Positions 17,409 to 27,934 of a DNA stretch of 64,000 nucleotides are shown piece by piece. Source of the DNA: Candidatus Eiseniibacteriota bacterium (GTDB taxonomy: Bacteria; Eisenbacteria; RBG-16-71-46); NCBI GenBank assembly GCA_016178725.1, contig JACOSV010000032.1, positions 38,119-102,118 of the forward strand, read 5' to 3'. The first letter of the stretch is position 1. Each line of letters opens with the position of its first letter. The translations under genes were made by a program, and so were the position numbers. A model generated the notes under the pieces. That model was not told the origin of the DNA and made no database searches. It saw only the letters and a list, made by a program, of their open reading frames with translations.

Positions 17409-18197
17409 TCAGACGCGCGCGGGGGCGGCGCGGCGGAGCCGCAGGATCATGAGCACGCTGAAGAGCGCGATCGCGAGGCTGGTGAGCTGGCTCTCGGTGA
17501 CGTCGAGCAGCCCCAGCTTCATGATCGTCGCCTCGGGTTCGTACGCGCGCGTCATGTCGAGCGGGATGCGGATGAACGCGAACAGCGCGATGAACATCCA
17601 GAACAGCGTGCCCGGCACGGCGAACCGCCGGCGCAGCGCCCAGGCGAGCGCGAAGAGCAGCAGGCCCGCGGCCGCGAAGTAGAGCTGCGACGGATGGACC
17701 GGCGCGTTGCCGAACTCGAGCCCGGCGAACGAATCGGCGGGGAACACGACGCCCCACGGGAGTCGGGTCGGCTTGCCGTAGCAGCAGCCGTTGAGGAAAC
17801 AGCCGATGCGGCCGAAGCACGTGCCGAGCGCGAGCGACGGCGTCAGCGCGTCGGCGACCGTCCACATCGGCAGGCCGAACCGCCGCGCCGCGATCAGGCC
17901 GGCTGCGGTGCCGGCGATCACGCCGCCGTAGAGCGTGAGCCCCCCCTGCCACAGCGCGATCACGGAGCCCCATTCGCGGCGGAACTCCTGGATGTGCTCC
18001 ATCACGTAGAGCGCGCGGGCGCCGAGCACCGACGATACCAGCACGACCAGGATCACGTTGACGACCTTGTCCTCGTCGAGCGACAGGCGGTGCGCCTCGC
18101 GCAACGCGAGCCACGTGCCGGCGAGGAACGCGACCGCCAGCATCACGCCGTACGAGCGGATGTGGAGCACGCCCCAGTGGAAGAGCTCGGGATGCAC
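17409..18197 (-). CDS. lgt: Prolipoprotein diacylglyceryl transferase
   Basis: An inner-membrane enzyme that attaches diacylglycerol to the lipobox cysteine of prolipoproteins. The 262-residue multi-spanning protein has the family signature GRIGCFLNGCCYGKPT and the conserved elements SYGVMLAVAFLAG and HPSQLYFAAAGLLLF. It would modify the lipoproteins predicted in this window (26361, 27044 and the TPR lipoprotein near 59961). It lies one base after rodA in the elongation operon. Secure. Confidence 0.96.
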   Translation of the reverse strand: MHPELFHWGVLHIRSYGVMLAVAFLAGTWLALREAHRLSLDEDKVVNVILVVLVSSVLGARALYVMEHIQEFRREWGSVIALWQGGLTLYGGVIAGTAAGLIAARRFGLPMWTVADALTPSLALGTCFGRIGCFLNGCCYGKPTRLPWGVVFPADSFAGLEFGNAPVHPSQLYFAAAGLLLFALAWALRRRFAVPGTLFWMFIALFAFIRIPLDMTRAYEPEATIMKLGLLDVTESQLTSLAIALFSVLMILRLRRAAPARV

Positions 18198-18198
18198 G

Positions 18199-19437
18199 TC
18201 AGTACTCCTGACGGCGCAGGGCGACGTTCTGCAGCAGGCCGATCTGGACGCAGTTCACGATCAGAGCGGTGCCTCCGTAGGACAAGAGCGGCAGCGGGAG
18301 CCCGGTAACGGGCGCCCAGCCGATCGTCATCAGCACGTTGACCATGACCTGATAGAAGAGCGCGGTCACGAGCCCGCACGCGAGCAGGCTGGCGAATCCA
18401 TTGCGGGCCACGGCGGCCAGGCGGAAGCCGCGCAGGATGAGCACGGCGTAGAGTATCACCACGGTCAACGCGCCGATCAGGCCGCGCTCCTCGCCCACCA
18501 CGGCGAAGATGAAATCGGTGTGGCGCATGGGCAGGAACGAGAGCGCCTTCTGCGTGCCCTTGAGCCAGCCCTTGCCGGTGATGCCGCCCGAGCCGATGGC
18601 GATCCGCGACTGGATGATCTGGTAGCCCGCGCCCTGCGGATCCTGATCGGGATTGAGGAAGGTCTCGACGCGGCGCAGCTGATAGTCGTGGAGCTTGCTC
18701 TTGACCACGGGCGTCCCGAGGCCGACGGCGAGGTGCATCGCGACCGCCGCGATCAGGAGCAGGCGGCCGGGGCGCGTCACGACGAGCAGCGCCGCGAGGC
18801 CGCCGCCGATCAGGAGCCAGAACCCCGGATGCCGCGGATCGAGTACGAACGCGAGCACCAGCGTCACCGCCGGCGAGAGCGCGAGCGCCAGCGTCTGCCA
18901 CGGCATGCCGGCCCAGAAGTACATCACGACCAGGATCACCGGGAACGCGAGCGACGTGCCGAGGTCGGGTTCGCGCGCGACCAGCGCGAACGGGACCAGC
19001 GCCACCAGCAGCGCCGGGAACCAGTGCTTGAACCGGTGGAGATCGAGGCGCGGATCGCTGAAGCGGCGCGCAAGCACGAACACGGTCGCGATCTTGGCGA
19101 TCTCGGAGGGCTGGAAGCGGATCGGCCCGAGGTCGAGCCAGCGCCTGGCGCCGAAGGCGCTCGAGCCCAGCACCAGCACCGCGACCAACAGCACCAGCGA
19201 GATGCCGTAGAGCGGGTACGCGAGCGGGTCGTGCGCGCGGTAGTGGAACGTCGTCGCGACCCAGGCCGCACCGACCGCCAGCACCATCCAGCCGAACTGC
19301 TTGATCCAGAGGCCCTGGTGGGCACCCGGCACCGTGGTCGCGCTGTAGACGGTGGCCAGCCCGATCACGAGCAGCGCGACCGAGACCGCGAGCATCGGCC
19401 AGTCGAGCAGCGGGAGCCGGATGCGGCTAGTCGCCAT
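18199..19437 (-). CDS. rodA: Rod-shape-determining SEDS glycosyltransferase
   Basis: A SEDS-family peptidoglycan polymerase working with PBP2 in the elongasome. The 412-residue protein has about ten hydrophobic spans. Typical stretches are GLATVYSATTVPG, FQPSEIAKIATVFVLARR, LVAREPDLGTSLAFPVILVVM (with the catalytic Asp region) and the C-terminal TGLPLPLLSYGGTALIVNC. It overlaps the 3' end of mrdA by 11 bases, so the two are translationally linked. Secure. Confidence 0.96.
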   Translation of the reverse strand: MATSRIRLPLLDWPMLAVSVALLVIGLATVYSATTVPGAHQGLWIKQFGWMVLAVGAAWVATTFHYRAHDPLAYPLYGISLVLLVAVLVLGSSAFGARRWLDLGPIRFQPSEIAKIATVFVLARRFSDPRLDLHRFKHWFPALLVALVPFALVAREPDLGTSLAFPVILVVMYFWAGMPWQTLALALSPAVTLVLAFVLDPRHPGFWLLIGGGLAALLVVTRPGRLLLIAAVAMHLAVGLGTPVVKSKLHDYQLRRVETFLNPDQDPQGAGYQIIQSRIAIGSGGITGKGWLKGTQKALSFLPMRHTDFIFAVVGEERGLIGALTVVILYAVLILRGFRLAAVARNGFASLLACGLVTALFYQVMVNVLMTIGWAPVTGLPLPLLSYGGTALIVNCVQIGLLQNVALRRQEY

Positions 19438-21286
19438 GATCGACCCCGGTCGTGTCCTCGCGGACGGGTTTCGTCCGCACGGCGACCTTCGCCAGCGAGT
19501 CGGGCAGGAACAGCTTGCGCAGCACGCGGCCCGCGAGCGGTGCTGCGAACGTGCCGCCGTGCCCCGTGTTCTCGATCACGAACGCCATGGCGATGGTCGG
19601 GCGATCCGCCGGCGCGTAGCAGAGGAACAGCGCGTGATCCTTGCCGTGCGGATTCTGCGCGGTGCCCGTCTTCCCCGCGACCGCGAGGCCCGGGACACGC
19701 GCCGCGGTGCCGGTGCCCGAGTCCACGACGCGCTCGAGTCCGAGATGCACCGCGTCCCACGCCTCGGGGCTCGCCGACACGCCCGGCTGCTCGGGATGCG
19801 GCCGGCCCGGCGCCGGCTCGCCGCCGACGCGCTTCACCACGTGCGGGCGCAGCGCCTGACCGCCGGTCGCGGCCTCGGCCGCCAGCAGCGCCAGCTGGAG
19901 CGGCGTGCACAGGATCTCGCCCTGGCCGATCGCGAGGTTGAGCATCACGCCCTTGCGCCAGCGGCCCGCGCCCCAGCGCCGGTCGTACCACGCCGTGCTC
20001 GGCACGAGGCCCGCGCTCTCCTGCGGCAGGTCGATGCCGGTGCGCGCGCCGAGCCCGAACGCGCGCGCGGTCGCGCCGAGCACGCCGAGATCGAGGCGCG
20101 TGCCGATCTGATAGAAGTAGACGTCGCACGAGTGCTGCAGCGCGGCGACGAAGTCGAGCGCGCCGTGGCCGTCGCGCTTCCAACAGCCGAAGCGCCGGCC
20201 GCCGAACTGATAGCTGCCGTAGCAGGGCTGGAGCAGGGTGTGCGGGGTCGCGATCCCGGCCTTGAGCGCCGAGATCATCGTCACGATCTTGAACGTCGAG
20301 CCGGGCGGATAGATGCCCTGGATCGCGCGGTTGAGGAGCGGATTCGAGTCGCCGTTCGAGAGCTCCTTCCAGCGGTCGCGCGAGAGCCCGTGCGCGAACT
20401 CGTTGGGATCGAAATCGGGCCGGCTCACCATCCCGAGCACGCCGCCGTCGCGCGGATCGATCGCCACCGCCGCGCCCTTCTCGACACCCGCCATCGCGTC
20501 CTCGAGCGCCTGCTGGACGTGCATGTCCACGGTGAGCGCGAGATCGCGGCCCGGCACCGGCGGGCGCGGCGGCACCTCGGTCAGCGTCGCGACCCGCTTT
20601 CCCATCGCGTTCACGACCACGAACTCGGCGCCGTCCTCGCCGCGCAGGATGTCCTCGCAGCTGCGCTCGACGCCGGTGCGGCCGATCAGGTCGCCGGCGC
20701 TGTAGCCGTCGTCGCTCAAGTCCTCGAGCTCCTGATCGTTGATCTCGCCCGCGTAGCCGAGGAGATGCGCCGCGAGCGCGCCGTGCGGATAGCGGCGCAG
20801 CGGCTCGATCACGACCTCGATGCCCGGCAGCTCGCCGCGGTTCTCCTCGACGCCGGCCAGCACCTGGGAGGACGCGTTGCGGCGCAGCACCGCGCTCTGG
20901 CCGCTGCGGTTCGCGGTGCGCACCAGCGCGCGCACCTGATCGGTGTCGGCCTCGACCAGCGCCGCCACGCGCCGCACCCACCCGGGCCGCACGACCGCGC
21001 GCGCGCGCATCGTGCTCTCGGCCGGCATCGGGCGGAAGACGATGTTGAAGCTGGGATAGCTGTCGGCGAGCAGCACGCCGTTGCGGTCGGTGATCGTGCC
21101 GCGCGGGGCGCGGATCACCTCGAGGCGGACGCGGTTCTCCTCCGAGAGCTGGCGATAGTGCTCGTGCTGGGCGACCTGAAGCCGCAGCAGCCCCAGCACG
21201 ACGAGCGCGAAGCCGCCGAGGACGATCGCCGCGACGACGCCGAAGCGCTGGTCGCGGTCGCGTCTAACCGGGCTGCCCGAGCGCAT
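19427..21286 (-). CDS. mrdA: Penicillin-binding protein 2
   Basis: The class B transpeptidase of the elongasome (619 residues). It has one N-terminal membrane anchor (VVAAIVLGGFALVVLGLL), a pedestal domain (RAPRGTITDRNGVLLADS) and the transpeptidase domain with the nucleophile motif STFK (S330-K333), SCD as the SxN-type motif and K539-T-G in GKTGTAQNP. The C-terminus ends in a short charged tail. ATG 21286 lies inside the mreD 3' end (23-base overlap). Together with rodA and mreBCD it forms a classical rod-shape cluster. Secure. Confidence 0.96.
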   Translation of the reverse strand: MRSGSPVRRDRDQRFGVVAAIVLGGFALVVLGLLRLQVAQHEHYRQLSEENRVRLEVIRAPRGTITDRNGVLLADSYPSFNIVFRPMPAESTMRARAVVRPGWVRRVAALVEADTDQVRALVRTANRSGQSAVLRRNASSQVLAGVEENRGELPGIEVVIEPLRRYPHGALAAHLLGYAGEINDQELEDLSDDGYSAGDLIGRTGVERSCEDILRGEDGAEFVVVNAMGKRVATLTEVPPRPPVPGRDLALTVDMHVQQALEDAMAGVEKGAAVAIDPRDGGVLGMVSRPDFDPNEFAHGLSRDRWKELSNGDSNPLLNRAIQGIYPPGSTFKIVTMISALKAGIATPHTLLQPCYGSYQFGGRRFGCWKRDGHGALDFVAALQHSCDVYFYQIGTRLDLGVLGATARAFGLGARTGIDLPQESAGLVPSTAWYDRRWGAGRWRKGVMLNLAIGQGEILCTPLQLALLAAEAATGGQALRPHVVKRVGGEPAPGRPHPEQPGVSASPEAWDAVHLGLERVVDSGTGTAARVPGLAVAGKTGTAQNPHGKDHALFLCYAPADRPTIAMAFVIENTGHGGTFAAPLAGRVLRKLFLPDSLAKVAVRTKPVREDTTGVDHGD

Positions 21287-21779
21287 GCGCGAAGATCGGA
21301 CGCCCGATGAGCTGACGCGCGATCACGAGGACGACGACGCCGAGCGGCGCCGTGACCAGCACCGCGATCAGCACGCGCTGGGCGAGGTAGAGCCATCCGG
21401 CCGCGAGCCCGCCCGTGCCGCCGAGCTCGAACGGCACGATCCAGAGCTGGGGCGCCGCCGTCGCGATCGCGATCAGCACGAGCTGCGTGCCGAGGCTCTC
21501 GCGCACGACGCGGCGCGCGAGCCAGCCGATGAGCCAGCCGCCGAGCGCGAGGATCAGCGCGTGCCGGCCGAGCCAGTGCGTGGCGTCGAGATCGGCGGCG
21601 AGCCCGAGCAGGAAGCCGAACGTCGCGCCGGCCGCGGCGCCGTAGCGCAGCGCCCAGAACACGGTCGCGAACGCGAGCGCGTCGACGACGATGTCGCGCG
21701 CCGCGAACGCCGAGAGCGCCGTCGAGCGCAGCAGCATGATGACCGCCGCGAACAGCACGAGCCCGCCGACACTCCTCAC
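21264..21779 (-). CDS. mreD: Rod shape-determining protein MreD
   Basis: A small integral membrane protein of the elongasome (171 residues, about five hydrophobic spans). Conserved features are the central GLAADLDATHWLGRHALILALGGWLIGWL and a short positively charged N-terminus. The start is GTG 21779, chosen because GTGA overlaps the mreC stop and removes an unlikely Arg-rich extension. Sequence conservation in MreD is low, but size, topology and position between mreC and mrdA make the call firm. Confidence 0.92.
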   Translation of the reverse strand: MRSVGGLVLFAAVIMLLRSTALSAFAARDIVVDALAFATVFWALRYGAAAGATFGFLLGLAADLDATHWLGRHALILALGGWLIGWLARRVVRESLGTQLVLIAIATAAPQLWIVPFELGGTGGLAAGWLYLAQRVLIAVLVTAPLGVVVLVIARQLIGRPIFAHALGQPG

Positions 21780-22585
21780 GGCGCGGCGTCCGCGCCCGGC
21801 GGGCCGGGGATGATGAACACGAAGCGCAGCCGCGAGAGCCGCGCCGCCGAGGCGAGCTCGATCTCCTGCGTCAGGCTGCCGTCGGGGGCGCCGATCCGCG
21901 CCACGCGCCCGACCGGGATGCCGCGCGGGTAGCGGCGTGAGAGGCCCGAGGTCAGCACGCGCTGGCCGACGCGGATCGTGTCGGCGAACGGCACCGACGT
22001 GAGCAGGAGCCGCGGCCGCGGCGTCGCGACGAAGCGCAGCAGGCCGAGCACGCCGGTGCTCTCGACCTCGCACGCGACCGAGGCGTTGGGATCGGTGAGC
22101 AGCACCACGCGCGCCGAGCCCGCCGCGACCTCGCCGATCCGGCCGACGAGCCCGTCGCTCGTCACGACCGCGTCGCCGACGCGCACGCCCTGACGCGACC
22201 CGGCGCCGAGCGTCGCCGAGGCCGGATAGGGCTCGCCGGTCAGGGCCAGCACCTCGGCCGGGCGCAGCGTGGGGTTGCGATAGCCCGGGAGCTCGAGCCG
22301 CGCGCGGAGCGCGTCGTTCTCGGAGGCGAGCGCCTTGAGCCGCGCGTTCTCGAGCTCGAGCTGCGTCACGCGCTCGTGGAGCTGCTGGTTCTCGCGCCAG
22401 CCGGCGGCGAGCCGGTCGAGGGCGAGGACGACGTGGTCGAGCGGCGCGAAGAGCGTGGCGCCGATCGCGCGCAGCGAGGCCTGCGGGATGCGGTCGCCGA
22501 CCGCGAGCAGGAGCAGCGACAGCGCGACGTACAACGCGACCAGCGCGCTGCTGCGGCGCTCGGCCGGGGGCAGAACGCCGGCCAT
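21776..22585 (-). CDS. mreC: Rod shape-determining protein MreC
   Basis: A periplasmic scaffold protein of the elongasome (269 residues). It has one N-terminal membrane span (LVALYVALSLLLLAVGD), a coiled-coil (RENQQLHERVTQLELENARL) and the paired beta-barrel domain containing LGAGSRQGVRVGDAVVT and DGLVGRIGEV. A Pro/Ala-rich tail ends the protein. It follows mreB by three bases and overlaps mreD by four. Secure. Confidence 0.95.
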   Translation of the reverse strand: MAGVLPPAERRSSALVALYVALSLLLLAVGDRIPQASLRAIGATLFAPLDHVVLALDRLAAGWRENQQLHERVTQLELENARLKALASENDALRARLELPGYRNPTLRPAEVLALTGEPYPASATLGAGSRQGVRVGDAVVTSDGLVGRIGEVAAGSARVVLLTDPNASVACEVESTGVLGLLRFVATPRPRLLLTSVPFADTIRVGQRVLTSGLSRRYPRGIPVGRVARIGAPDGSLTQEIELASAARLSRLRFVFIIPGPPGADAAP

Positions 22586-22588
22586 GCC

Positions 22589-24173
<1,585 letters not shown>

Positions 24174-24210
24174 TTGAGTCCGCCCTCCTTTCCACCGCCT
24201 CGGCCTCGGG

Positions 24211-26361
24211 ATGAGCCGTCTGCGCAGACTCGCTGTACTCCTTGTACCCGTTGCAGTTGGCCTCGTCTCCGCCGCCCTTCCCGGGCGCGCGCAGGTCGCG
24301 GGAAGCGCGCGCTATGCGTTTGCCGACACGACACTGCTCCGCGACACGCTCGGGCTCCACTTCGACCGCCTCTTCCCGCTCGCCGACAGCCTTCAAGTCC
24401 TGCCCGACACGCTGCGCGCGCTTTCGATCCGCTACCTGTGGAGCCTGAATCGAATTGTCCACCTCGCCGACAGCCTCGGCGTTCCGGTGGACAGCGTCGG
24501 TCCGGTCATCGTGCGCGAGCGGTTCAATCCGCTCGCCGCGGGCGCCGGTCAGCGGCGCGACTTCACCTACAACTCCGTCTGGACGGTCGGCCAGACGCAG
24601 AGCACGTGGCGCAACGGCGCCGACTACGGCTTCTCGACCGGCCCGGTGTTCGTGCGTAACTCGACCACGATCGAGATGGACCGCTACACGGCGGGCAACA
24701 AGACCAGCCTGCGCCAGACGCGCAGCACCACGACCGAGCTCGGCTACAAGCTCTCGCCCGACTTCTCGCTCGGCGGCCGCGTGAACGTGGACCGCTTCGA
24801 CAGCCGCGACCCCGGCGCGGTCGCGAACGTGGGCGAGACCAAGAACGAGTACCAGCTCTCGCTGCGCAGCAAGCAGAAGCCGGTCACCGGGCTCACCTCG
24901 GAGTTCAACGTCTTCTCGGGGCTGCTCGACCTGCACAACGCGAGCCTCGAGAAACGCGGCGTCTCGGGCAACATGTCGTCGCGCGTGCGCCACGCGGCGG
25001 GAACGTGGCTGACGCAGGAGGTCAACGCGACGCTCGACGGGAACCTGTCGCGCACGCGTATCCCGACTTCGCCCGGCGATCTCAACACGCGCGACCATTC
25101 CGAGAACGTGCGCGGCACGGTGAGCCTGTTCCAGAGCGCGCCGATAGGGTTCAAGGGCAACGCCACCTACCGCCACGTCCAGGTCGAGAGCCCCGCCGAT
25201 TCGGTCAACATCCGGCGCATCCTCACCGACCAGACCGGCGCCGACGGCACGGTACGGCTGCGCATCGACACCGACCGCTACGTGGACCTCGCCACGCGCA
25301 CCGGCGAGACCAAGCAGGCGACCGCGGTGGGCGCCACCGACCGCAACACCCGGCGCGACGACGGATTCAGCGCCGTCGGGCGCTACGAGCTGCTCGGGTT
25401 CGCGCTCGACGGCAGCTTCCAGAACAACTTCACCAACTCCGCGTTCCCGACGCGCTCGGCGAGCGGCGGCTACGGCGAGCTGCAGCACCAGCGCAGCCTC
25501 GACGGGGCCGTGACGCGCATCCTGTCGAAGACGATCTCGGCCCGCCTCTCCGCCGCGATCGGGCTCACGTCGTACCGCTACTACCTGATCGGCCGCTATC
25601 CGACGCCGCCGGTGTCGCGCGACCTGTGGCGCCAGTCGTGGCGCGTCTCGGCCAACTACGCCTCGGGGGCGAACGTCAGCAGCAACGTCGCCTTCGAGGT
25701 GTCGAAGAACGAGCTGATCAACATCCCCGCCGCGAGCACCGGGGCCAACTCCAACGTGCGCTCGTACCGCGGCGAGTGGACGTGGAGCTACCGGCTGCTG
25801 CCCGGGCTCACCGCGACCCAGCGCAACTCGATCGACGCCGACTACAACGAGTTTCCGTTCTCCACCGACAACAACCGGCTGACCCTCGACTATGGCGCGG
25901 TCACCGAGCTCAACGCGGTCGTGACGCCGCGCCTCAACATCCAGGTCTCGCACAACAGCAAGCAGACGCCGGGCGGCAACTACACGCTCTATCCCGACGG
26001 CAACTACTACTTCAGCCGCGCCGACGACAACGTGAACTACAACCTGCACGCCATCGTCTCGTACTCGCCGTCGCCGACGATCTCGCTCTCGGTGTCGCCG
26101 TCGTACTTCACCGCGAGCCGCGCCGGCACCGTGAACGGCGCCGCCGTGACGCAGCGCAGCAGCAAGACGCTCGACTTCTCGGGCGGCGCGAACATCAACG
26201 TCAAGGTCGGCGCCAAGGGATCCGTGCGCGGCGACATCCGCCGCACCTATCGCGCCGACCGCTCGATCACCTACACGTCGGGGATCCCCGACCCCTCGCC
26301 ACGCTCGGAGCTCGACTACTGGAACGGGAGTCTGCAATTCTCATGGACGCTGGGATCGTGA
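24211..26361 (+). CDS. Outer-membrane beta-barrel-like protein, uncharacterised
   Basis: A 716-residue secreted protein. The N-terminus (RRLAVLLVPVAVGLVSAALPGRAQ) is a signal peptide. After about 110 residues the sequence becomes a long series of alternating polar/hydrophobic strands ending in aromatic residues (LGYKLSPDFSLGGRVNVDRF, FALDGSFQNNFTNS, LNIQVSHNSKQ), closing with WNGSLQFSWTLGS, a beta-barrel-like C-terminal strand. This resembles large outer-membrane barrels of FCB bacteria, but I cannot name a family; there is no TonB plug or carboxypeptidase-like domain. Promoter at 24145-24173. It overlaps the next gene by one base (TGATG), so it forms a three-gene unit with two lipoprotein-like genes, possibly an envelope complex. 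Confidence 0.75.
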   Translation: MSRLRRLAVLLVPVAVGLVSAALPGRAQVAGSARYAFADTTLLRDTLGLHFDRLFPLADSLQVLPDTLRALSIRYLWSLNRIVHLADSLGVPVDSVGPVIVRERFNPLAAGAGQRRDFTYNSVWTVGQTQSTWRNGADYGFSTGPVFVRNSTTIEMDRYTAGNKTSLRQTRSTTTELGYKLSPDFSLGGRVNVDRFDSRDPGAVANVGETKNEYQLSLRSKQKPVTGLTSEFNVFSGLLDLHNASLEKRGVSGNMSSRVRHAAGTWLTQEVNATLDGNLSRTRIPTSPGDLNTRDHSENVRGTVSLFQSAPIGFKGNATYRHVQVESPADSVNIRRILTDQTGADGTVRLRIDTDRYVDLATRTGETKQATAVGATDRNTRRDDGFSAVGRYELLGFALDGSFQNNFTNSAFPTRSASGGYGELQHQRSLDGAVTRILSKTISARLSAAIGLTSYRYYLIGRYPTPPVSRDLWRQSWRVSANYASGANVSSNVAFEVSKNELINIPAASTGANSNVRSYRGEWTWSYRLLPGLTATQRNSIDADYNEFPFSTDNNRLTLDYGAVTELNAVVTPRLNIQVSHNSKQTPGGNYTLYPDGNYYFSRADDNVNYNLHAIVSYSPSPTISLSVSPSYFTASRAGTVNGAAVTQRSSKTLDFSGGANINVKVGAKGSVRGDIRRTYRADRSITYTSGIPDPSPRSELDYWNGSLQFSWTLGS

Positions 26362-27047
26362 TGCGCGCACGCCGCCCAGGCCGGACGATCGCCCGGCTGA
26401 TGCTCCTCGCCTTCTGCTGGGCGGCGATGACCGGCCTGTCGACCCGCGGCTGCACGGGCCTGTTCACGCCGGCGAAGCCGGAAACCGGCGGCGCCCCGGT
26501 CGTGATCCCCAACTACCGCACGCCCGAGGCCACGCTTTCGACGCTGACCAAGGCGCTCAACGCGAAGGCGAACGGCAGCGCCGCGTGGCTCGGCGCGTTC
26601 AGCGACTCGACCGGCCCGGGCGTCCCGGCCTACCACCAGTTCTTCGACCTGACCGATCTCACGGTGTTCCAGAGCTCCTGCCAGTGCCTCGCCCCCACCG
26701 ACTGGGGCGTGACGCAGGAGCAGGCGTTCTACCTCCAGTTCCTGAACGTGCGTCCGAGCGATACGTACTCGATGTCGTTCGAGGTCGTGGACTCGAACCC
26801 CGATCAGCCACCCGGTGACACGCAGGCGGTCCTCCACCGCCATTACCATGTCTACGCCACGTCGCCCGACCAGAGCAGCACCCAGATCATCGCGATCGGT
26901 TACTGCGACCTGATCCTGACGGCGGTGTCGAGCGACAGGTGGCTCGTCACGCGCTGGGACGACCACCTCGATCCCGCCGTGGGCTCCAATCCGGTCGACC
27001 CCTATCAGTTGAGCCTGGGACGGCGTAGACTCGAGTCCTCGCAATGA
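26361..27047 (+). CDS. Putative lipoprotein, uncharacterised
   Basis: A 228-residue exported protein. The hydrophobic signal LMLLAFCWAAMTGLSTRGC could be a lipoprotein signal with Cys after STRG, an imperfect lipobox. The mature part has a helix TPEATLSTLTKALNAK followed by strands (QAFYLQFLNVRP, YSMSFEVVDSN, HYHVYAT, IGYCDLILTAV, WLVTRWDDH), an order reminiscent of the NTF2/SnoaL-like fold seen in the next gene. ATG 26361 is chosen because TGATG joins it to the preceding stop; the frame also has an ATG at 26343. Its stop overlaps the next start (ATGA). Function unknown. Confidence 0.7.
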   Translation: MRARRPGRTIARLMLLAFCWAAMTGLSTRGCTGLFTPAKPETGGAPVVIPNYRTPEATLSTLTKALNAKANGSAAWLGAFSDSTGPGVPAYHQFFDLTDLTVFQSSCQCLAPTDWGVTQEQAFYLQFLNVRPSDTYSMSFEVVDSNPDQPPGDTQAVLHRHYHVYATSPDQSSTQIIAIGYCDLILTAVSSDRWLVTRWDDHLDPAVGSNPVDPYQLSLGRRRLESSQ

Positions 27048-27823
27048 GACAGACGAACCCCATTCGCTCGCGCGCGGCCCTCGCGGCGCTCGCGCTCGTC
27101 ACGACGATCCTCACGTCGGGCTGCTTCAACCCGTTCTCGCCGCTCATCGCGCCCGTGCGCGGCAACGTCCCCCCGCCACCGACGCCGAACTCGGCGCCGG
27201 GCGTGCTGCGGCTCTTCGAGTGGTGCTACAACAACCGCGAGATCGCCGAATACCGCGAGATCTTCACCGACGACTACCGCTTCATCTTCAGCCCGCAGGA
27301 CTCCTCGGGCGGCCCCTACCGCGGCGTGCCGTGGACGCGCGAGGACGAGCTGATCAGCACGACGCAGCTCTTCGTCGGCGGCGGCGTCGAGTCGCCGGCG
27401 AGCACCATCCAGCTCACGCTCGACAAGAACTTCGTCGTGCTCCCCGACGGCCTGCTCGCGCCTTGGGACGTCGCCGGGCGCTGGCACAAGACCATCACGA
27501 CGCAGGTGCAGCTCAGCATCCGCACCAGCGACGGGAACGCCATCGACATTTCCGGCGCCGCGCTCTTCTACTTCGTGCGCGGCGACTCGGCCGTGATCCC
27601 CGACGAGCTCAAGCGGCGCGGCTTCGGCCCCGACTCGACGCGCTGGTACATCCGCCGCTGGGACGATCAGACCGTGCAGCCGGGCCCGGGCGGCGAGATC
27701 GCGTGGAGCCCGGCGACGGCGCGGCGCGCGCGCCCGGCGGCAGCCCAGCCGGCGCCGATCGAGATCACCTGGGGCACGCTCAAGGCCTCGCTGCTCCAGC
27801 AGGCGCTCGCGAACGGCCCCTAG
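27044..27823 (+). CDS. Putative lipoprotein with NTF2-like fold, uncharacterised
   Basis: A 259-residue protein with a clear lipoprotein signal: LAALALVTTILTSGC, lipobox LTSGC. After a Pro-rich linker comes APGVLRLFEWCYNNREIAEYREIFTDDYRFIFSP, the start expected of an SnoaL/NTF2-like domain, then strands ending WYIRRWDDQT. It parallels the preceding protein (both end in an xxRxWDDxx strand), suggesting an ancient duplication. The C-terminus is an Ala/Pro-rich tail. The ATG overlaps the upstream stop (ATGA). It is probably anchored in the envelope together with the 24211 barrel. No specific function is recognised. Confidence 0.75.
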   Translation: MRQTNPIRSRAALAALALVTTILTSGCFNPFSPLIAPVRGNVPPPPTPNSAPGVLRLFEWCYNNREIAEYREIFTDDYRFIFSPQDSSGGPYRGVPWTREDELISTTQLFVGGGVESPASTIQLTLDKNFVVLPDGLLAPWDVAGRWHKTITTQVQLSIRTSDGNAIDISGAALFYFVRGDSAVIPDELKRRGFGPDSTRWYIRRWDDQTVQPGPGGEIAWSPATARRARPAAAQPAPIEITWGTLKASLLQQALANGP

Positions 27824-27842
27824 CCGGTCCCAGGGGCTGGGC

Positions 27843-27848
27843 TATACT
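27843..27848 (+). promoter_or_regulatory. Possible -10 box upstream of gdhA
   Basis: TATACT at 27843-27848 lies about 87 bases before the gdhA ATG and is a strong -10 match, but no -35 hexamer stands out at 16-18 bases upstream. Confidence 0.35.
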
Positions 27849-27934
27849 GCCGCGGCTCGCACATCGAACTTCCGCACGTGCGCTCGCGCGGCATCCGTCG
27901 CAGCCCGGACGCACACCGCGTCGTGGAGGTCGCC

